Shown piece by piece: positions 34,770 to 43,278 of a stretch of DNA of 64,000 nucleotides. Each line of letters begins with the position of its first letter. Positions within the stretch are counted from its first letter, which is position 1. Both the position numbers and the translations under genes were made by a program. The stretch is from contig NZ_CANMQS010000001.1 of the NCBI RefSeq assembly GCF_947500075.1, positions 248,001 to 312,000 of the forward strand, in the 5' to 3' direction. The notes under the pieces are model-generated. The model saw nothing but the letters and a program-made list of their open reading frames with translations, did no database searches and was not told the origin of the DNA. This stretch comes from an uncultured Sulfitobacter sp. (GTDB taxonomy: Bacteria; Pseudomonadota; Alphaproteobacteria; Rhodobacterales; Rhodobacteraceae).

Positions 34770-37646
34770 GTGTCCCTCTTCCTCGTTGTTGCCCTGCCCT
34801 TTCTCGGGGCCTTGCTACCGGGATTGATGAACCAGGCGGGGCGTCAAGCCTGTGCCGGCGTCACCTTCACTGTCACGCTCGCCGCCCTGATCGGCCTGCT
34901 CACCAACGCCCCGGCCGTCCTGTCCGGAGAGGTCGTCCAGACCGGCGTGAACTGGTTGCCCGCGCTGGGACTAAACGTGAATTTCATGCTCGACGGGCTT
35001 GGCTTTTTCTTCGCCTGTCTGATCCTCGGCATCGGCCTTCTGATCATCACCTACGCCCGGTTCTATCTGGCGCGTGAGGATCACATGGGTGAATTCTTCA
35101 CCTACCTTCTGCTTTTTCAAGGCGCGATGGTGGGCATTGTTCTGTCTGATAACATCCTGCTTTTGCTCATTTTCTGGGAACTCACGTCGCTCTCCTCCTT
35201 CCTGCTGATCGGCTATTGGAAACATCTGCCCGAAGGGCGGCAAGGCGCGCGCATGGCACTGACCGTGACCGGCATGGGTGGCCTCGCGATGATCGGGGGC
35301 ATGCTGATCCTGGGCCAGATCGCGGGCAGTTATGATCTCTCCGTGATCCTGCAAAACCGTGAGCTTATTCAGGAAAGCCCGCTCTACCTGCCTGCGCTGA
35401 TCCTGATCCTGCTGGGCTGCTTCACCAAGTCCGCGCAGTTCCCCTTCCACTTCTGGCTGCCCCACGCGATGGCCGCCCCCACGCCCGTCTCTGCCTATCT
35501 GCACTCCGCCACGATGGTGAAGGCGGGCATCTTCCTGATGGCGCGCATGTGGCCTGTGCTGTCGGGCACCACCGAATGGTTCGTGATCGTCACCAGCGCG
35601 GGCCTGATCACCATGGTGCTGGGCGCGGTGATCGCGCTTTTCAAACATGATCTCAAAGCCTTGCTGGCTTTCTCCACCGTCAGCCACCTTGGCCTGATCA
35701 CCATGCTTCTGGGCACCGGCACCGCCTTTGGGGCCATGGCCGCGATGTTCCACATCCTCAACCACGCCACGTTCAAAGCCGCCCTCTTCATGTCCGCAGG
35801 CATCATCGACCATGAGACACATACCCGCGATATCAGACTCTTAGGCGGGCTCAGGCACCTGATGCCCATCACCTTTGTGATCGCCAGCATCGCGGCTTTG
35901 TCGATGGCGGGCATCCCCTTCCTCAACGGCTTCCTGTCCAAGGAAATGATGCTGGAGGAGGCCAACCACACCGTCCTCTTCAACACCCCATGGCTGGTCC
36001 CGGCACTGGCCACCATCGGCTCGCTCTTCTCCGCCGCCTATTGCTTCCGCCTGATCGGCCATACCTTCCTTGGCCCCAAGCGCGACGACTACCCCGCAGC
36101 ACCCCATGATCCCGGCCCCGGCCTGTGGATGCCGCCGGCAATCCTCGTGGTGCTGGTTGTCGTGATCGGCTGCGCGCCTTTCCTGGCTGAGCCATTCGTG
36201 AAGATCGTCACCGCTTCCGTTCTGGGAGAAGCTGCTGAAGTTCCAAAGGCTTACTTCAAGATCTGGCACGGTCTCGTGCCTGCACTCTACATGTCCATCG
36301 CGGCGGTTGTCGGTGGCCTGCTGTTGATGCTGATCTTCAATCCCCTGCTGAGCGCGTGGGAAAATACCCCCCGGCCCGAAGCGAAAACCATCTTCGAGGC
36401 GATCATCGCCGCCGCGGTCTCCCTCGCCCAGACGGTCACCCATGGGTTACATAACGGCGCTTTCACCCGCTACGCCGCCATCTTCAGCGTGACGGTTCTG
36501 GCCGTCGGATACCACGCCTGGGCCACCGGCACCGTGGGCCCGGCCACCCGCACCGTGCAGCCCGCAGGCCCTGTGGAACTCGCAGGCTGGGCGATGCTGG
36601 TCGCCGCCACCTGCGGCCTTGTCGCCCTGCACCGCAACCGCCTGCTTGCGCTGATCTTTATCGGGATCGTCGGGCTGATGGTCTCCGTGGGTTTCGTGTT
36701 CTTCAGCGCGCCTGATCTGGCAATGACCCAGATCACCGTCGAAGTGGTGACGATCATCCTGCTGCTGCTGGCCCTGAACTTCCTGCCCAACCAGACCCCT
36801 ATTGAAAGCACCACCCTGCGCCGCGTGCGCGACGGCGCGGTTGCGCTGGCCTTGGGCGCGGGGGCGATGATGATGTCTTATCATTTCCTCCTGCGCGAGG
36901 CGGTGCAGACGCCGATCTCCGAATTCCACCTTGCCAATTCCTACAAAGGTGGCGGCGGCACCAATGTGGTCAACGTGATCCTCGTGGATTTCCGGGGATT
37001 TGACACCTTTGGAGAGATCATCGTGCTGGGCATCGCCGCCCTGCTGATCTACGCCCTGACCGAAACCCTGCTGAGCGGCCCGGTCCGCGCGCGTCTGCTG
37101 AACCGGATGCCCGATCAGCCCCGTGCGGGTGACATGCACCCGATGATGATGGTCGTCCTGACCCGCGTGATGATGCCCGTGGTGCTGATGGTCGGTTTCT
37201 ACATCTTCCTGCGCGGCCACAATGAGCCGGGTGGCGGGTTCATCGCGGGCCTTGTCGTCTCCATCGCCGTGGTGATGCAGTATATGGCCAGCGGCTTTGC
37301 CTGGGCCACAGCGCGGCAACGCTACCCCTATCACGGCATCATCGGTGCAGGCGTGCTGATCGCTGGGCTGACGGGCATCGGCTCATGGTTCTTCGGCAAG
37401 CCTTTCCTGACTTCCGACTTCACCTATGTCCGCATCCCGCCGTTTGAGAAGTTCGAACTGGCCACCGCTGCCCTCTTTGACGTGGGCGTGTTCCTTGCCG
37501 TGGTCGGTGCGGTGATGCTGTCGCTGGAAAGTTTCTCCCGCCTGGCACGGCGCGCCCATGTGAAGGACAGCGACTACGCCATGGACATCGACCCCTCACG
37601 GGACGATCCGCCAGAACCCACCAAGCCACTGGAAGGAGGCGCCTGA
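34770..37646 (+). CDS. mrpA: Na+/H+ antiporter subunit A/B fusion (Mrp complex)
   Basis: The protein has about 958 residues and about 20 membrane helices. The first 500 or so residues are MrpA/NuoL-like, with the proton-channel helices (FWELTSLSSFLLIGYW, KSAQFPFHFWLPHAMAAPTPVSAYLHSATMVKAG-like segment, FKHDLKALLAFSTVSHLG). The rest fuses an MrpB-like part (MLVVLTRVMMPVVLM-type and PGGGFIAGLV). Fusion of A and B is typical of group 2 Mrp operons. The GTG at 34770 has AGGAG 5 bases upstream. The complex exchanges cytoplasmic Na+ for H+ in salt and alkali tolerance. It leads mrpC, D, E, F, G. Confidence 0.95.
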   Translation: MSLFLVVALPFLGALLPGLMNQAGRQACAGVTFTVTLAALIGLLTNAPAVLSGEVVQTGVNWLPALGLNVNFMLDGLGFFFACLILGIGLLIITYARFYLAREDHMGEFFTYLLLFQGAMVGIVLSDNILLLLIFWELTSLSSFLLIGYWKHLPEGRQGARMALTVTGMGGLAMIGGMLILGQIAGSYDLSVILQNRELIQESPLYLPALILILLGCFTKSAQFPFHFWLPHAMAAPTPVSAYLHSATMVKAGIFLMARMWPVLSGTTEWFVIVTSAGLITMVLGAVIALFKHDLKALLAFSTVSHLGLITMLLGTGTAFGAMAAMFHILNHATFKAALFMSAGIIDHETHTRDIRLLGGLRHLMPITFVIASIAALSMAGIPFLNGFLSKEMMLEEANHTVLFNTPWLVPALATIGSLFSAAYCFRLIGHTFLGPKRDDYPAAPHDPGPGLWMPPAILVVLVVVIGCAPFLAEPFVKIVTASVLGEAAEVPKAYFKIWHGLVPALYMSIAAVVGGLLLMLIFNPLLSAWENTPRPEAKTIFEAIIAAAVSLAQTVTHGLHNGAFTRYAAIFSVTVLAVGYHAWATGTVGPATRTVQPAGPVELAGWAMLVAATCGLVALHRNRLLALIFIGIVGLMVSVGFVFFSAPDLAMTQITVEVVTIILLLLALNFLPNQTPIESTTLRRVRDGAVALALGAGAMMMSYHFLLREAVQTPISEFHLANSYKGGGGTNVVNVILVDFRGFDTFGEIIVLGIAALLIYALTETLLSGPVRARLLNRMPDQPRAGDMHPMMMVVLTRVMMPVVLMVGFYIFLRGHNEPGGGFIAGLVVSIAVVMQYMASGFAWATARQRYPYHGIIGAGVLIAGLTGIGSWFFGKPFLTSDFTYVRIPPFEKFELATAALFDVGVFLAVVGAVMLSLESFSRLARRAHVKDSDYAMDIDPSRDDPPEPTKPLEGGA

Positions 37647-37647
37647 T

Positions 37648-38004
37648 ATGGAATTTCTTGTCGCCTCCGCCATCGGCATCCTCACGGCTGCGGGCACCTA
37701 TATGGTGATGCGCCTGCGCACCTTCCCAGTGATCCTGGGCATGTCGCTGCTGACCTATGCGGTCAACGTGTTCCTCTTTGCCTCCGGCCGTTTGACGGTA
37801 TCGGCCCCACCGATCCTGACGGATGCAGAGGTCTATACCGATCCGCTGCCACAGGCGCTGGTGCTGACGGCCATTGTGATTTCCTTCGGCATGACGGCCG
37901 TGGTGGTGATGATCGCGCTTGGCTCGTATCTGGGCGCTGATGATGACCATGTGAATGATCCGGTAATCGACCCCGATGCCCCCGATGGGGAGGCCAAGCC
38001 ATGA
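37648..38004 (+). CDS. mrpC: Na+/H+ antiporter subunit C (Mrp complex)
   Basis: The 118-residue protein has three membrane helices and resembles NADH dehydrogenase subunit K (NuoK). Its family landmarks include LGMSLLTYAVNVFLFASG and DPLPQALVLTAIVISFGMTAV. It starts one base after the mrpA stop, with GGAGG just upstream, and overlaps mrpD by 4 bp. It is a membrane subunit of the antiporter. Confidence 0.95.
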   Translation: MEFLVASAIGILTAAGTYMVMRLRTFPVILGMSLLTYAVNVFLFASGRLTVSAPPILTDAEVYTDPLPQALVLTAIVISFGMTAVVVMIALGSYLGADDDHVNDPVIDPDAPDGEAKP

Positions 38005-39557
38005 CCCATTGGATCATCCTGCCCGTCGTCCTGCCCGCGATCCTTGCGCCCTTCATCGTGCTCGCCGCGCGCTACCATGTGGGCATCCAGCGGGTGTTTT
38101 CCATCGCAGGCGTCATCGCCCAGATCGTGCTGGCCGCAAGCCTTGCATGGCAGACCTCTGACGGCACTGTGCTGCTCTATCAACTGGGCGACTGGGCCGC
38201 GCCCTTCGGCATTGTGGTGGTCGGAGACCGCCTGAGCACCATGATGGTGCTGCTCACGGCGATCCTTGGCCTCTTCGTTCTGCTCTATTCCATCGGCTCT
38301 GGCTGGGACACACGCGGGCGGCATTTCCATGCGCTGTTCCAGTTCCAGCTGATGGGCATCATGGGGGCGTTCCTGACAGGAGACCTCTTCAACCTCTTTG
38401 TTTTCTTTGAGGTTCTGCTGATCGCCTCCTACGGGCTGATGATCCACGCAGGCGGCAATGCGCGGCTGCGGGCCGGTGTGCAATATGTGCTTTTCAATCT
38501 GATGGGCTCCACCCTGTTCCTGTTCGCACTGGGTGCGATCTATGCGGAGACGGGCACGCTCAACATGGCGGATCTGGCGCAGCGCCTGTCCAGCGTTGAC
38601 CCTGCTGAAACGGTTGGCATCCGCCTTGCCGCCGTGCTGTTGCTGATGGTCTTTGCGGTCAAAGCCGCCCTGCTGCCCCTGCACTTCTGGCTGCCCTCCA
38701 GCTATGCGGAGGCCCCTGCCCCGGTGGCAGCCCTCTTTGCCATTATGACCAAGGTCGGCGCCTATGCGATCATCCGCGTCTATACGATGATCTTCGCGCC
38801 GGGCGTTGCTGTGACGGCTGGCCTGCATGATGTCTGGCTGCTGCCCGCCGCACTGGCATCGCTGGCGTTGGGCATGATCGGTGTGCTGGCGGCGCGGTCG
38901 CTGGACCGTCTGGTGGCGTTTTCGGTCATCGGGTCGATGGGCATGGTGATGGTCACCATTTCGCTGTTCACACCCGAAAGCATCGCGGCCGCGCTCTACT
39001 ATATCATCCATTCCACACTTGCGGCGGCGTCGCTGTTCCTGATCACCGATCTGGTGGCCCATGGCCGGGGCGATCTGCGCCTGACCGCGCAGCCGTTCTT
39101 TGCCGGCGGCCGGCGCACGGCCGGGCTGTTCTTTGTCGCGGCAATTGCCATGGCAGGCCTGCCGCCCCTGTCGGGGTTCATCGGCAAGCTGCTGATCCTT
39201 GATGCGGCGTTTGACCAGGACAGCATGCGCTGGATCTGGGCCATTGTCCTGACTGCCAGCCTGATCAGCGTGGTGGGATTTGCCCGCGCAGGCAGCACCG
39301 TTTTCTGGAAAGCGCGCAGCGTCGATCCGGAGCCCGATGCGGAAACCTTCCCGGCGCCGGACGCCCTGTCCTATGTCGCAGTCGGCGGGCTGATCGCCTT
39401 GCTGGTGGCGCATACGGTCTTCGCAGGCCCCGCCTATCGATACGCGACTGCGACGGCAGAGCAGCTGTTCAACCCAACGGCCTACATCACCACGGTGCTG
39501 GAGACCCCCGGCAAGCTGAGCGATGCCAAAGCCAAGGATAAAGAGGAGGATCACTGA
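38001..39557 (+). CDS. mrpD: Na+/H+ antiporter subunit D (Mrp complex)
   Basis: The protein has 518 residues and about 14 membrane helices, related to NuoM/NuoN. FNLFVFFEVLLIASYGLMIH, the VKAALLPLHFWLPSSYAEAPAPVAALFA helix and the GLPPLSGFIGKLLIL helix with its conserved Lys and Glu are the proton-pathway elements. It is a large antiporter-like subunit that, with MrpA, forms the ion channels. It overlaps mrpC by 4 bp. Confidence 0.95.
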   Translation: MTHWIILPVVLPAILAPFIVLAARYHVGIQRVFSIAGVIAQIVLAASLAWQTSDGTVLLYQLGDWAAPFGIVVVGDRLSTMMVLLTAILGLFVLLYSIGSGWDTRGRHFHALFQFQLMGIMGAFLTGDLFNLFVFFEVLLIASYGLMIHAGGNARLRAGVQYVLFNLMGSTLFLFALGAIYAETGTLNMADLAQRLSSVDPAETVGIRLAAVLLLMVFAVKAALLPLHFWLPSSYAEAPAPVAALFAIMTKVGAYAIIRVYTMIFAPGVAVTAGLHDVWLLPAALASLALGMIGVLAARSLDRLVAFSVIGSMGMVMVTISLFTPESIAAALYYIIHSTLAAASLFLITDLVAHGRGDLRLTAQPFFAGGRRTAGLFFVAAIAMAGLPPLSGFIGKLLILDAAFDQDSMRWIWAIVLTASLISVVGFARAGSTVFWKARSVDPEPDAETFPAPDALSYVAVGGLIALLVAHTVFAGPAYRYATATAEQLFNPTAYITTVLETPGKLSDAKAKDKEEDH

Positions 39558-39558
39558 G

Positions 39559-40059
39559 ATGGGACGCGCGTACAGATGGCTGTTGCCACATCCTTTGCTG
39601 ACCTTGCTGCTGGCTGCGGTCTGGATCCTGCTCCAGAACGAATTCTCATCCGGGATGTTCGTCTTTGGCCTGATCCTTGGTGTGCTGATCCCCAAGCTGA
39701 CCGCACAGTTCTGGCCAGACAGGCCGGTTCAGTTCAACCCGGCCCGCATGATCAGCTATATGCTTGTGGTGATGTGGGACATCATGGTGGCCAATGTGCA
39801 GGTCGCGTGGATCGTGCTGACGCGGCCCAATTCCAAACTGCGGCCCGCGTGGATTGTCGTGCCGCTGGACCTGCGCCAGCCCGAGGCGATCACGATCCTG
39901 GCGGGCACCATCACCCTGACACCGGGCACCGTTTCCGCAGATCTGTCGAGCGAGGGGCACAGCCTGCTTGTGCATGCTCTGGACGCCCCCGACCCCGATG
40001 CGATCCGCGATGAAATCAAACACCGCTATGAGCGCCGCCTGAAGGAGATTTTCGCATGA
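39559..40059 (+). CDS. mrpE: Na+/H+ antiporter subunit E (Mrp complex)
   Basis: The protein has about 166 residues. Two membrane segments near the N-terminus precede a soluble tail with the family sequence LAGTITLTPGTVSADL and DPDAIRDEIKHRYERRLKEIF. The ATG at 39559 comes one base after the mrpD stop, with GAGGAGG a few bases upstream; frame bases upstream of it are the end of mrpD. It overlaps mrpF by 4 bp. Confidence 0.94.
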   Translation: MGRAYRWLLPHPLLTLLLAAVWILLQNEFSSGMFVFGLILGVLIPKLTAQFWPDRPVQFNPARMISYMLVVMWDIMVANVQVAWIVLTRPNSKLRPAWIVVPLDLRQPEAITILAGTITLTPGTVSADLSSEGHSLLVHALDAPDPDAIRDEIKHRYERRLKEIFA

Positions 40060-40343
40060 GCGCTGCTACCAGCTTTATGGACACCGCCCTGATCATCGCC
40101 TTTGTGGCCGTGGCACTGGGTCAGGTTCTGTCGATGGTGCGTCTGGTCATCGGTCCCAGCACCGGCGACCGCATTCTGGCGATTGATACCATGACCGTGA
40201 ACGCCATTGGTCTGATCGTGCTTCTGGGCATCGCCCAGGGCTCTCGTATCTATTTCGAAGTGACGTTGATCATTGCCATGCTCGGCTTCATCTCGACCGT
40301 GGCCTATGCACGCTTTATCCTGCGGGGGGACATCATCGAATGA
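40056..40343 (+). CDS. mrpF: Na+/H+ antiporter subunit F (Mrp complex)
   Basis: The 95-residue protein has three membrane helices. GPSTGDRILAIDTMTVNAIGL is the family hallmark, including the conserved Asp-Arg. MrpF is linked to Na+ transport in the complex, and homologues are involved in bile-salt efflux. It is coupled to mrpE and mrpG by 4-bp overlaps. Confidence 0.95.
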   Translation: MSAATSFMDTALIIAFVAVALGQVLSMVRLVIGPSTGDRILAIDTMTVNAIGLIVLLGIAQGSRIYFEVTLIIAMLGFISTVAYARFILRGDIIE

Positions 40344-40729
40344 CCTTGGAGATTTTCGGCACCTACGCCGTGGCCATCTGCCTGCTGATTGGAGGCGCAT
40401 TTGCGCTGATCGGCACCATCGGGCTTTTGCGGTTCAACGATTCCATGGTCCGGCTGCACGCGCCCACCAAGGTCGGCACCATCGGCATCGGGGCTTTGCT
40501 ACTTGCCTCGATCATATATTCCTATGTGTTCAGCACCGGCTCCCTGCATGAGCTGCTGATCATGGCGTTCCTGTTTGTGACCGCCCCCATCTCTGCCAAC
40601 TTCATTGCCAAGGTGCACATCCATCGTCGCGCTTGTGATACCCCGCCCAAGCCGGTAGAGGACCAGACATGGTCCACGCTCGATCTGCCCGAAGCAGACA
40701 GGGTTCTGGTCGAATCAACTCAGGCGTGA
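40340..40729 (+). CDS. mrpG: Na+/H+ antiporter subunit G (Mrp complex)
   Basis: The 129-residue protein has three membrane helices. It carries the family motif LLRFNDSMVRLHAPTKVGTIGIGA and the later AFLFVTAPISANFIAK. The last 40 residues are hydrophilic and unlike the core. It completes the six-gene Mrp operon. A non-coding region of almost 0.5 kb with hairpins follows. Confidence 0.94.
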   Translation: MTLEIFGTYAVAICLLIGGAFALIGTIGLLRFNDSMVRLHAPTKVGTIGIGALLLASIIYSYVFSTGSLHELLIMAFLFVTAPISANFIAKVHIHRRACDTPPKPVEDQTWSTLDLPEADRVLVESTQA

Positions 40730-40769
40730 GGGATTCGGCGTCTGTGACGTCGTTTCGCGCCAATCTCGG

Positions 40770-40817
40770 GGGGTGAAAGATGTACACCCCCTGTCTCGCA
40801 CCCCCAGCAAAGGGGTG
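40770..40817. other. Alternating GGGGTG/CACCCC arms able to form competing hairpins
   Basis: Four arms lie in order: GGGGTG (40770-40775), CACCCC (40785-40790), CACCCC (40799-40804) and GGGGTG (40812-40817). Arms 1-2 and 3-4 can pair, but so can 1-3 or 2-4, so the RNA could switch between two folds. It lies in the 3' untranslated region of mrpG. Confidence 0.4.
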
Positions 40818-40825
40818 GTGAAACA

Positions 40826-40847
40826 GAAATCAGAGGTCTCTGATTTC
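40826..40847 (+). terminator. Perfect 9-bp stem hairpin after mrpG, possible terminator
   Basis: GAAATCAGA and TCTGATTTC pair perfectly around a 4-base loop (GGTC), 97 bp after the mrpG stop. The following bases CTTTGC give only a weak T-tract, so it may be a processing or 3'-end stability element. Confidence 0.45.
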
Positions 40848-41137
40848 CTTTGCGTCAACAATTGGGCGCCCATCTTCGTAAAACCACCGGACTGTTTCTA
40901 CTAAAAAGGGTAATCAAATCACCCGGCATGGGTGAATTCATGAACCCAAAATGAACGTATTCAATCAATTGAGCGAAATCGCGAATTTTAGCAAAAGTTA
41001 CGTCATAGAAAGTTCGATGTTTGAAGGCCGGTCATTTCAGTACCAGTATTCTTGTTAAAGGCCTGTGACGAAGCGTGAGGATTGCTGCCAGATGTCCATC
41101 CCGTCGGCCGCGGTTTTGTTAAGTAACGAGTGAGGGT

Positions 41138-41173
41138 GGGTCGCACTGAGTTTTTCAGGTGCGGCCCCCTTTT
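41138..41173 (+). terminator. Factor-independent terminator
   Basis: A 9-bp stem (41138-41146 GGGTCGCAC against 41159-41167 GTGCGGCCC, including one G-T pair) surrounds a T-rich loop and is followed by CCTTTT at 41168-41173. No gene ends within 400 bp upstream on the + strand, which points to an undetected small transcript. Confidence 0.65.
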
Positions 41174-41217
41174 CTAAGCGGCTCTGTAGCTTAGGAGCCA
41201 GGTTGAAGGTTAAATTG

Positions 41218-41394
41218 ATGATGTCGACCGCTGATATTAAGGTCACCACATTTGAAGGAGACGAGGCGTTTCTGCCTCCCGTTTCCCCGGAACTGCTTGC
41301 GGCCCGCGCCGCCAAGCGGGACTATATTACCTGTCTGATCGTGGCGATGCTGACCCCTGTGATCATGCTGATCGTGGCGGCAATGGTCAGCTGA
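41218..41394 (+). CDS. Small single-span membrane protein
   Basis: The 58-residue protein has an acidic soluble N-terminus (about 1-35) and one C-terminal membrane helix (ITCLIVAMLTPVIMLIVAAMV). AAGG is 8 bases before the ATG at 41218 (a second ATG follows at 41221), and a terminator at 41423-41445 follows closely. It lies between two terminators, so it is probably its own transcript. No family recognised; it could instead be a chance frame. Confidence 0.55.
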   Translation: MMSTADIKVTTFEGDEAFLPPVSPELLAARAAKRDYITCLIVAMLTPVIMLIVAAMVS

Positions 41395-41422
41395 CTTAAG
41401 CGGAAATTCCGTTCCGTATGAA

Positions 41423-41445
41423 GGCGCTCCTCCGGGCGCCCTTTT
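41423..41445 (+). terminator. Factor-independent terminator after the small membrane gene
   Basis: The stem GGCGC (41423-41427) pairs with GCGCC (41436-41440), with an 8-base loop and a T-run at 41442-41445, 29 bp after the stop of the 58-residue gene. Confidence 0.6.
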
Positions 41446-41634
41446 GGCGTTCTGCGGTAAGATTGTGAAAGCTGGAATTGCAGCCTCCCACCCAAGATCA
41501 ACTTCGGCGAGAATGTGCCGCGCCCAGAGAAAAAATCTCAATAAAGCCCCGATGACAGCGTCAATTCGACGGGATTGAACGTGCATTCTCAGCTTCGACG
41601 ATGCCGAATAGATCCAGTAGGACGCACCAAGTAG

Positions 41635-43149
41635 ATGAGTATCTCGCTAAAGCACCTGGCCACGACCTGTCTGCGCAAGATAGGTCTGCAACCTATTCAG
41701 GCGCGCGACTTGTACGACAAGTCCTTGCTTGAGCGTGAGCTGGCCGCAATGCACGACCATTCGATTGTCAGCACGGCGTCGGCCGATGGCGTCATGCTGC
41801 ATTGCAACGCCCGTTTTGAAGAGGCCCTGGGCTATGCCGAAGCGGACCTCATCGGCAAGGAAATCAGCGTGATCTACGCCGAAGTCGATTATGAACGGTT
41901 CACCGAAATCCGCGATACACTGGCCGAGGGGCAAAGCTGGAGCGGTGAGCAACGGCTCAAGCACAAGAACGGTGCCAACGTCTGGGTCCGCACCACGATC
42001 TATCCGGTGATGGATGACGCAGGCAATCACATCAAAAGCATCTCCATCCGGACAGACATCACCGACAGCAAACATGTGCAGTCAGAAAAGGACATGTACC
42101 GCGCCTTGCACATGATGCAGGACGAGATCTTTCTGCTTGGCACAAAAGACCTGCGTTATGTCTATATGAACGAAGCCGCAATGCGCCGCTTTGACTGGTC
42201 CGCCCAGGACTTTGAAGGCAAGACAATGATGACCGCGCACCAGGACTTCGACCGTGAGCGGTTCGAAGCCGAAGTGGGACCGCTGCTGGAGGGCGACGTC
42301 ACCGAGGTGCGTTTCAATGAAGACCTCGACGGTGAGACCTATGAAAACACCGTGCAGCTGATGCGGACCGCCGATGGCAAGGAGCGTTTCGCCTGCATTC
42401 GCCACAACGTGTCGGAGCGGGTTGCACTGGACAAAGCCAAGGACGAATTCACCGCAACGGTCAGTCACGAATTGCGCTCTCCGCTTACCTCCATCAAAGG
42501 TGGCATCGGGCTGGTGTTGTCAGGTGCAACGGGAGAATTGACGGACAAGGCCCGCAACCTGCTGGAGATTGCGCACCGCAATTCCGAACGTCTGGTGTTC
42601 ATCGTGAACGACATGCTTGAGCTCGACAAGATCGCGGCAGGCAAGATGGTCTTTGAGATGCGTGAGCATGATGCAGGGAAATTGTTCTCCGAAGCCCTTA
42701 TGGCCAATGAATCCTATCTGGCCCAATACGGCGTGAAAGTCGTGACCAAAGGTCTGGAAGACACCCACCAGATCTATTGTGACCCGGACCGGATGTTGCA
42801 GGTGCTCAACAACCTGCTGTCGAACGCAGCCAAGTTCTCAAACCGCGGCGGGGAGGTGCATGCCATCCTCGACACATCCGCAGAAGGTGTACACATCACC
42901 GTTCAGGACTTTGGCGTTGGCATTCCCAAAGCGGCACAAGCCACGATCTTTGACCGTTTCACCCAAGCCAAAAACGGTGAGATGGAACGACGCGGGACGG
43001 GTCTTGGGTTGAGTATCGTCAAAGCCATTGTTGAGCATCATCACGGCACCGTGGAACTGGAAAGCCAGGAAGGCGAAGGGACGACTTTCCGGATCTTCGT
43101 GCCGCACAGCACCCCGCAGGGGTCAACCGGGCTGAAACGCGCGTCCTGA
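41635..43149 (+). CDS. PAS-domain sensor histidine kinase (orphan)
   Basis: The 504-residue protein appears soluble, with no membrane segment. A first PAS domain covers about 38-145 and a second about 155-265. A HisKA dimerisation domain has the phospho-acceptor H278 in VSHELRSPLTSIKGG, and a C-terminal ATPase domain has LSNAAKFS (N box), DFGVGIP (G1) and GTGLGLSIVKAIVEHHHG (G2). It senses a cytoplasmic signal such as redox, light or a ligand through PAS. No response regulator is adjacent, so the partner is elsewhere. The ATG start lacks an obvious ribosome site. Confidence 0.9.
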   Translation: MSISLKHLATTCLRKIGLQPIQARDLYDKSLLERELAAMHDHSIVSTASADGVMLHCNARFEEALGYAEADLIGKEISVIYAEVDYERFTEIRDTLAEGQSWSGEQRLKHKNGANVWVRTTIYPVMDDAGNHIKSISIRTDITDSKHVQSEKDMYRALHMMQDEIFLLGTKDLRYVYMNEAAMRRFDWSAQDFEGKTMMTAHQDFDRERFEAEVGPLLEGDVTEVRFNEDLDGETYENTVQLMRTADGKERFACIRHNVSERVALDKAKDEFTATVSHELRSPLTSIKGGIGLVLSGATGELTDKARNLLEIAHRNSERLVFIVNDMLELDKIAAGKMVFEMREHDAGKLFSEALMANESYLAQYGVKVVTKGLEDTHQIYCDPDRMLQVLNNLLSNAAKFSNRGGEVHAILDTSAEGVHITVQDFGVGIPKAAQATIFDRFTQAKNGEMERRGTGLGLSIVKAIVEHHHGTVELESQEGEGTTFRIFVPHSTPQGSTGLKRAS

Positions 43150-43221
43150 CTTCTGCCCGCACGGGCCGCCCTCCCCCCACTTCTGCTGACAAAACGCTGG
43201 TTCTGAGACCCGGCTTACAGT

Positions 43222-43242
43222 AAACAGAATTTTATTCTGTTT
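43222..43242. promoter_or_regulatory. Palindromic operator upstream of the BASS transporter gene
   Basis: The 9-bp arms AAACAGAAT and ATTCTGTTT are perfect reverse complements around TTT, ending 36 bp before the transporter ATG. A matching palindrome with the same layout (AAACGGAAA-3-TTTCCGTTT) lies upstream of the nearby TetR gene at 46501-46521. The shared pattern suggests that TetR represses both. Confidence 0.7.
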
Positions 43243-43278
43243 TGGTTCCTGCCAAAAACAGCGCTTTGGGAGGGGCAT

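Larger units (their letters stand above)
40730..41217. other. 488-bp non-coding region after the Mrp operon
   Basis: No protein-like frame was found. The left part (40768-40850) carries hairpins, including one at 40826-40847. The middle (about 40850-41050) is unusually AT-rich and could hold a promoter. The right end has a strong factor-independent terminator (41138-41173) that is 400 bases from mrpG, suggesting a separate small transcript ends there. The short - strand open frame at 41055-41315 is not convincing. Confidence 0.5.

Noticed and set aside
34429-34827. 132-codon frame upstream of mrpA
   Set aside because: It spans the 11-bp repeat block and gives a repetitive Cys/Val/Tyr string. 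Better explained as regulatory DNA.
37833-39695. 620-codon - strand frame opposite mrpC/mrpD
   Set aside because: No domain and low complexity (Gln/His/Arg), while mrpC and mrpD are unmistakable.
41055-41315. 86-codon - strand frame downstream of mrpG
   Set aside because: It crosses a clear + strand terminator, overlaps the small membrane gene and has no protein-like features.
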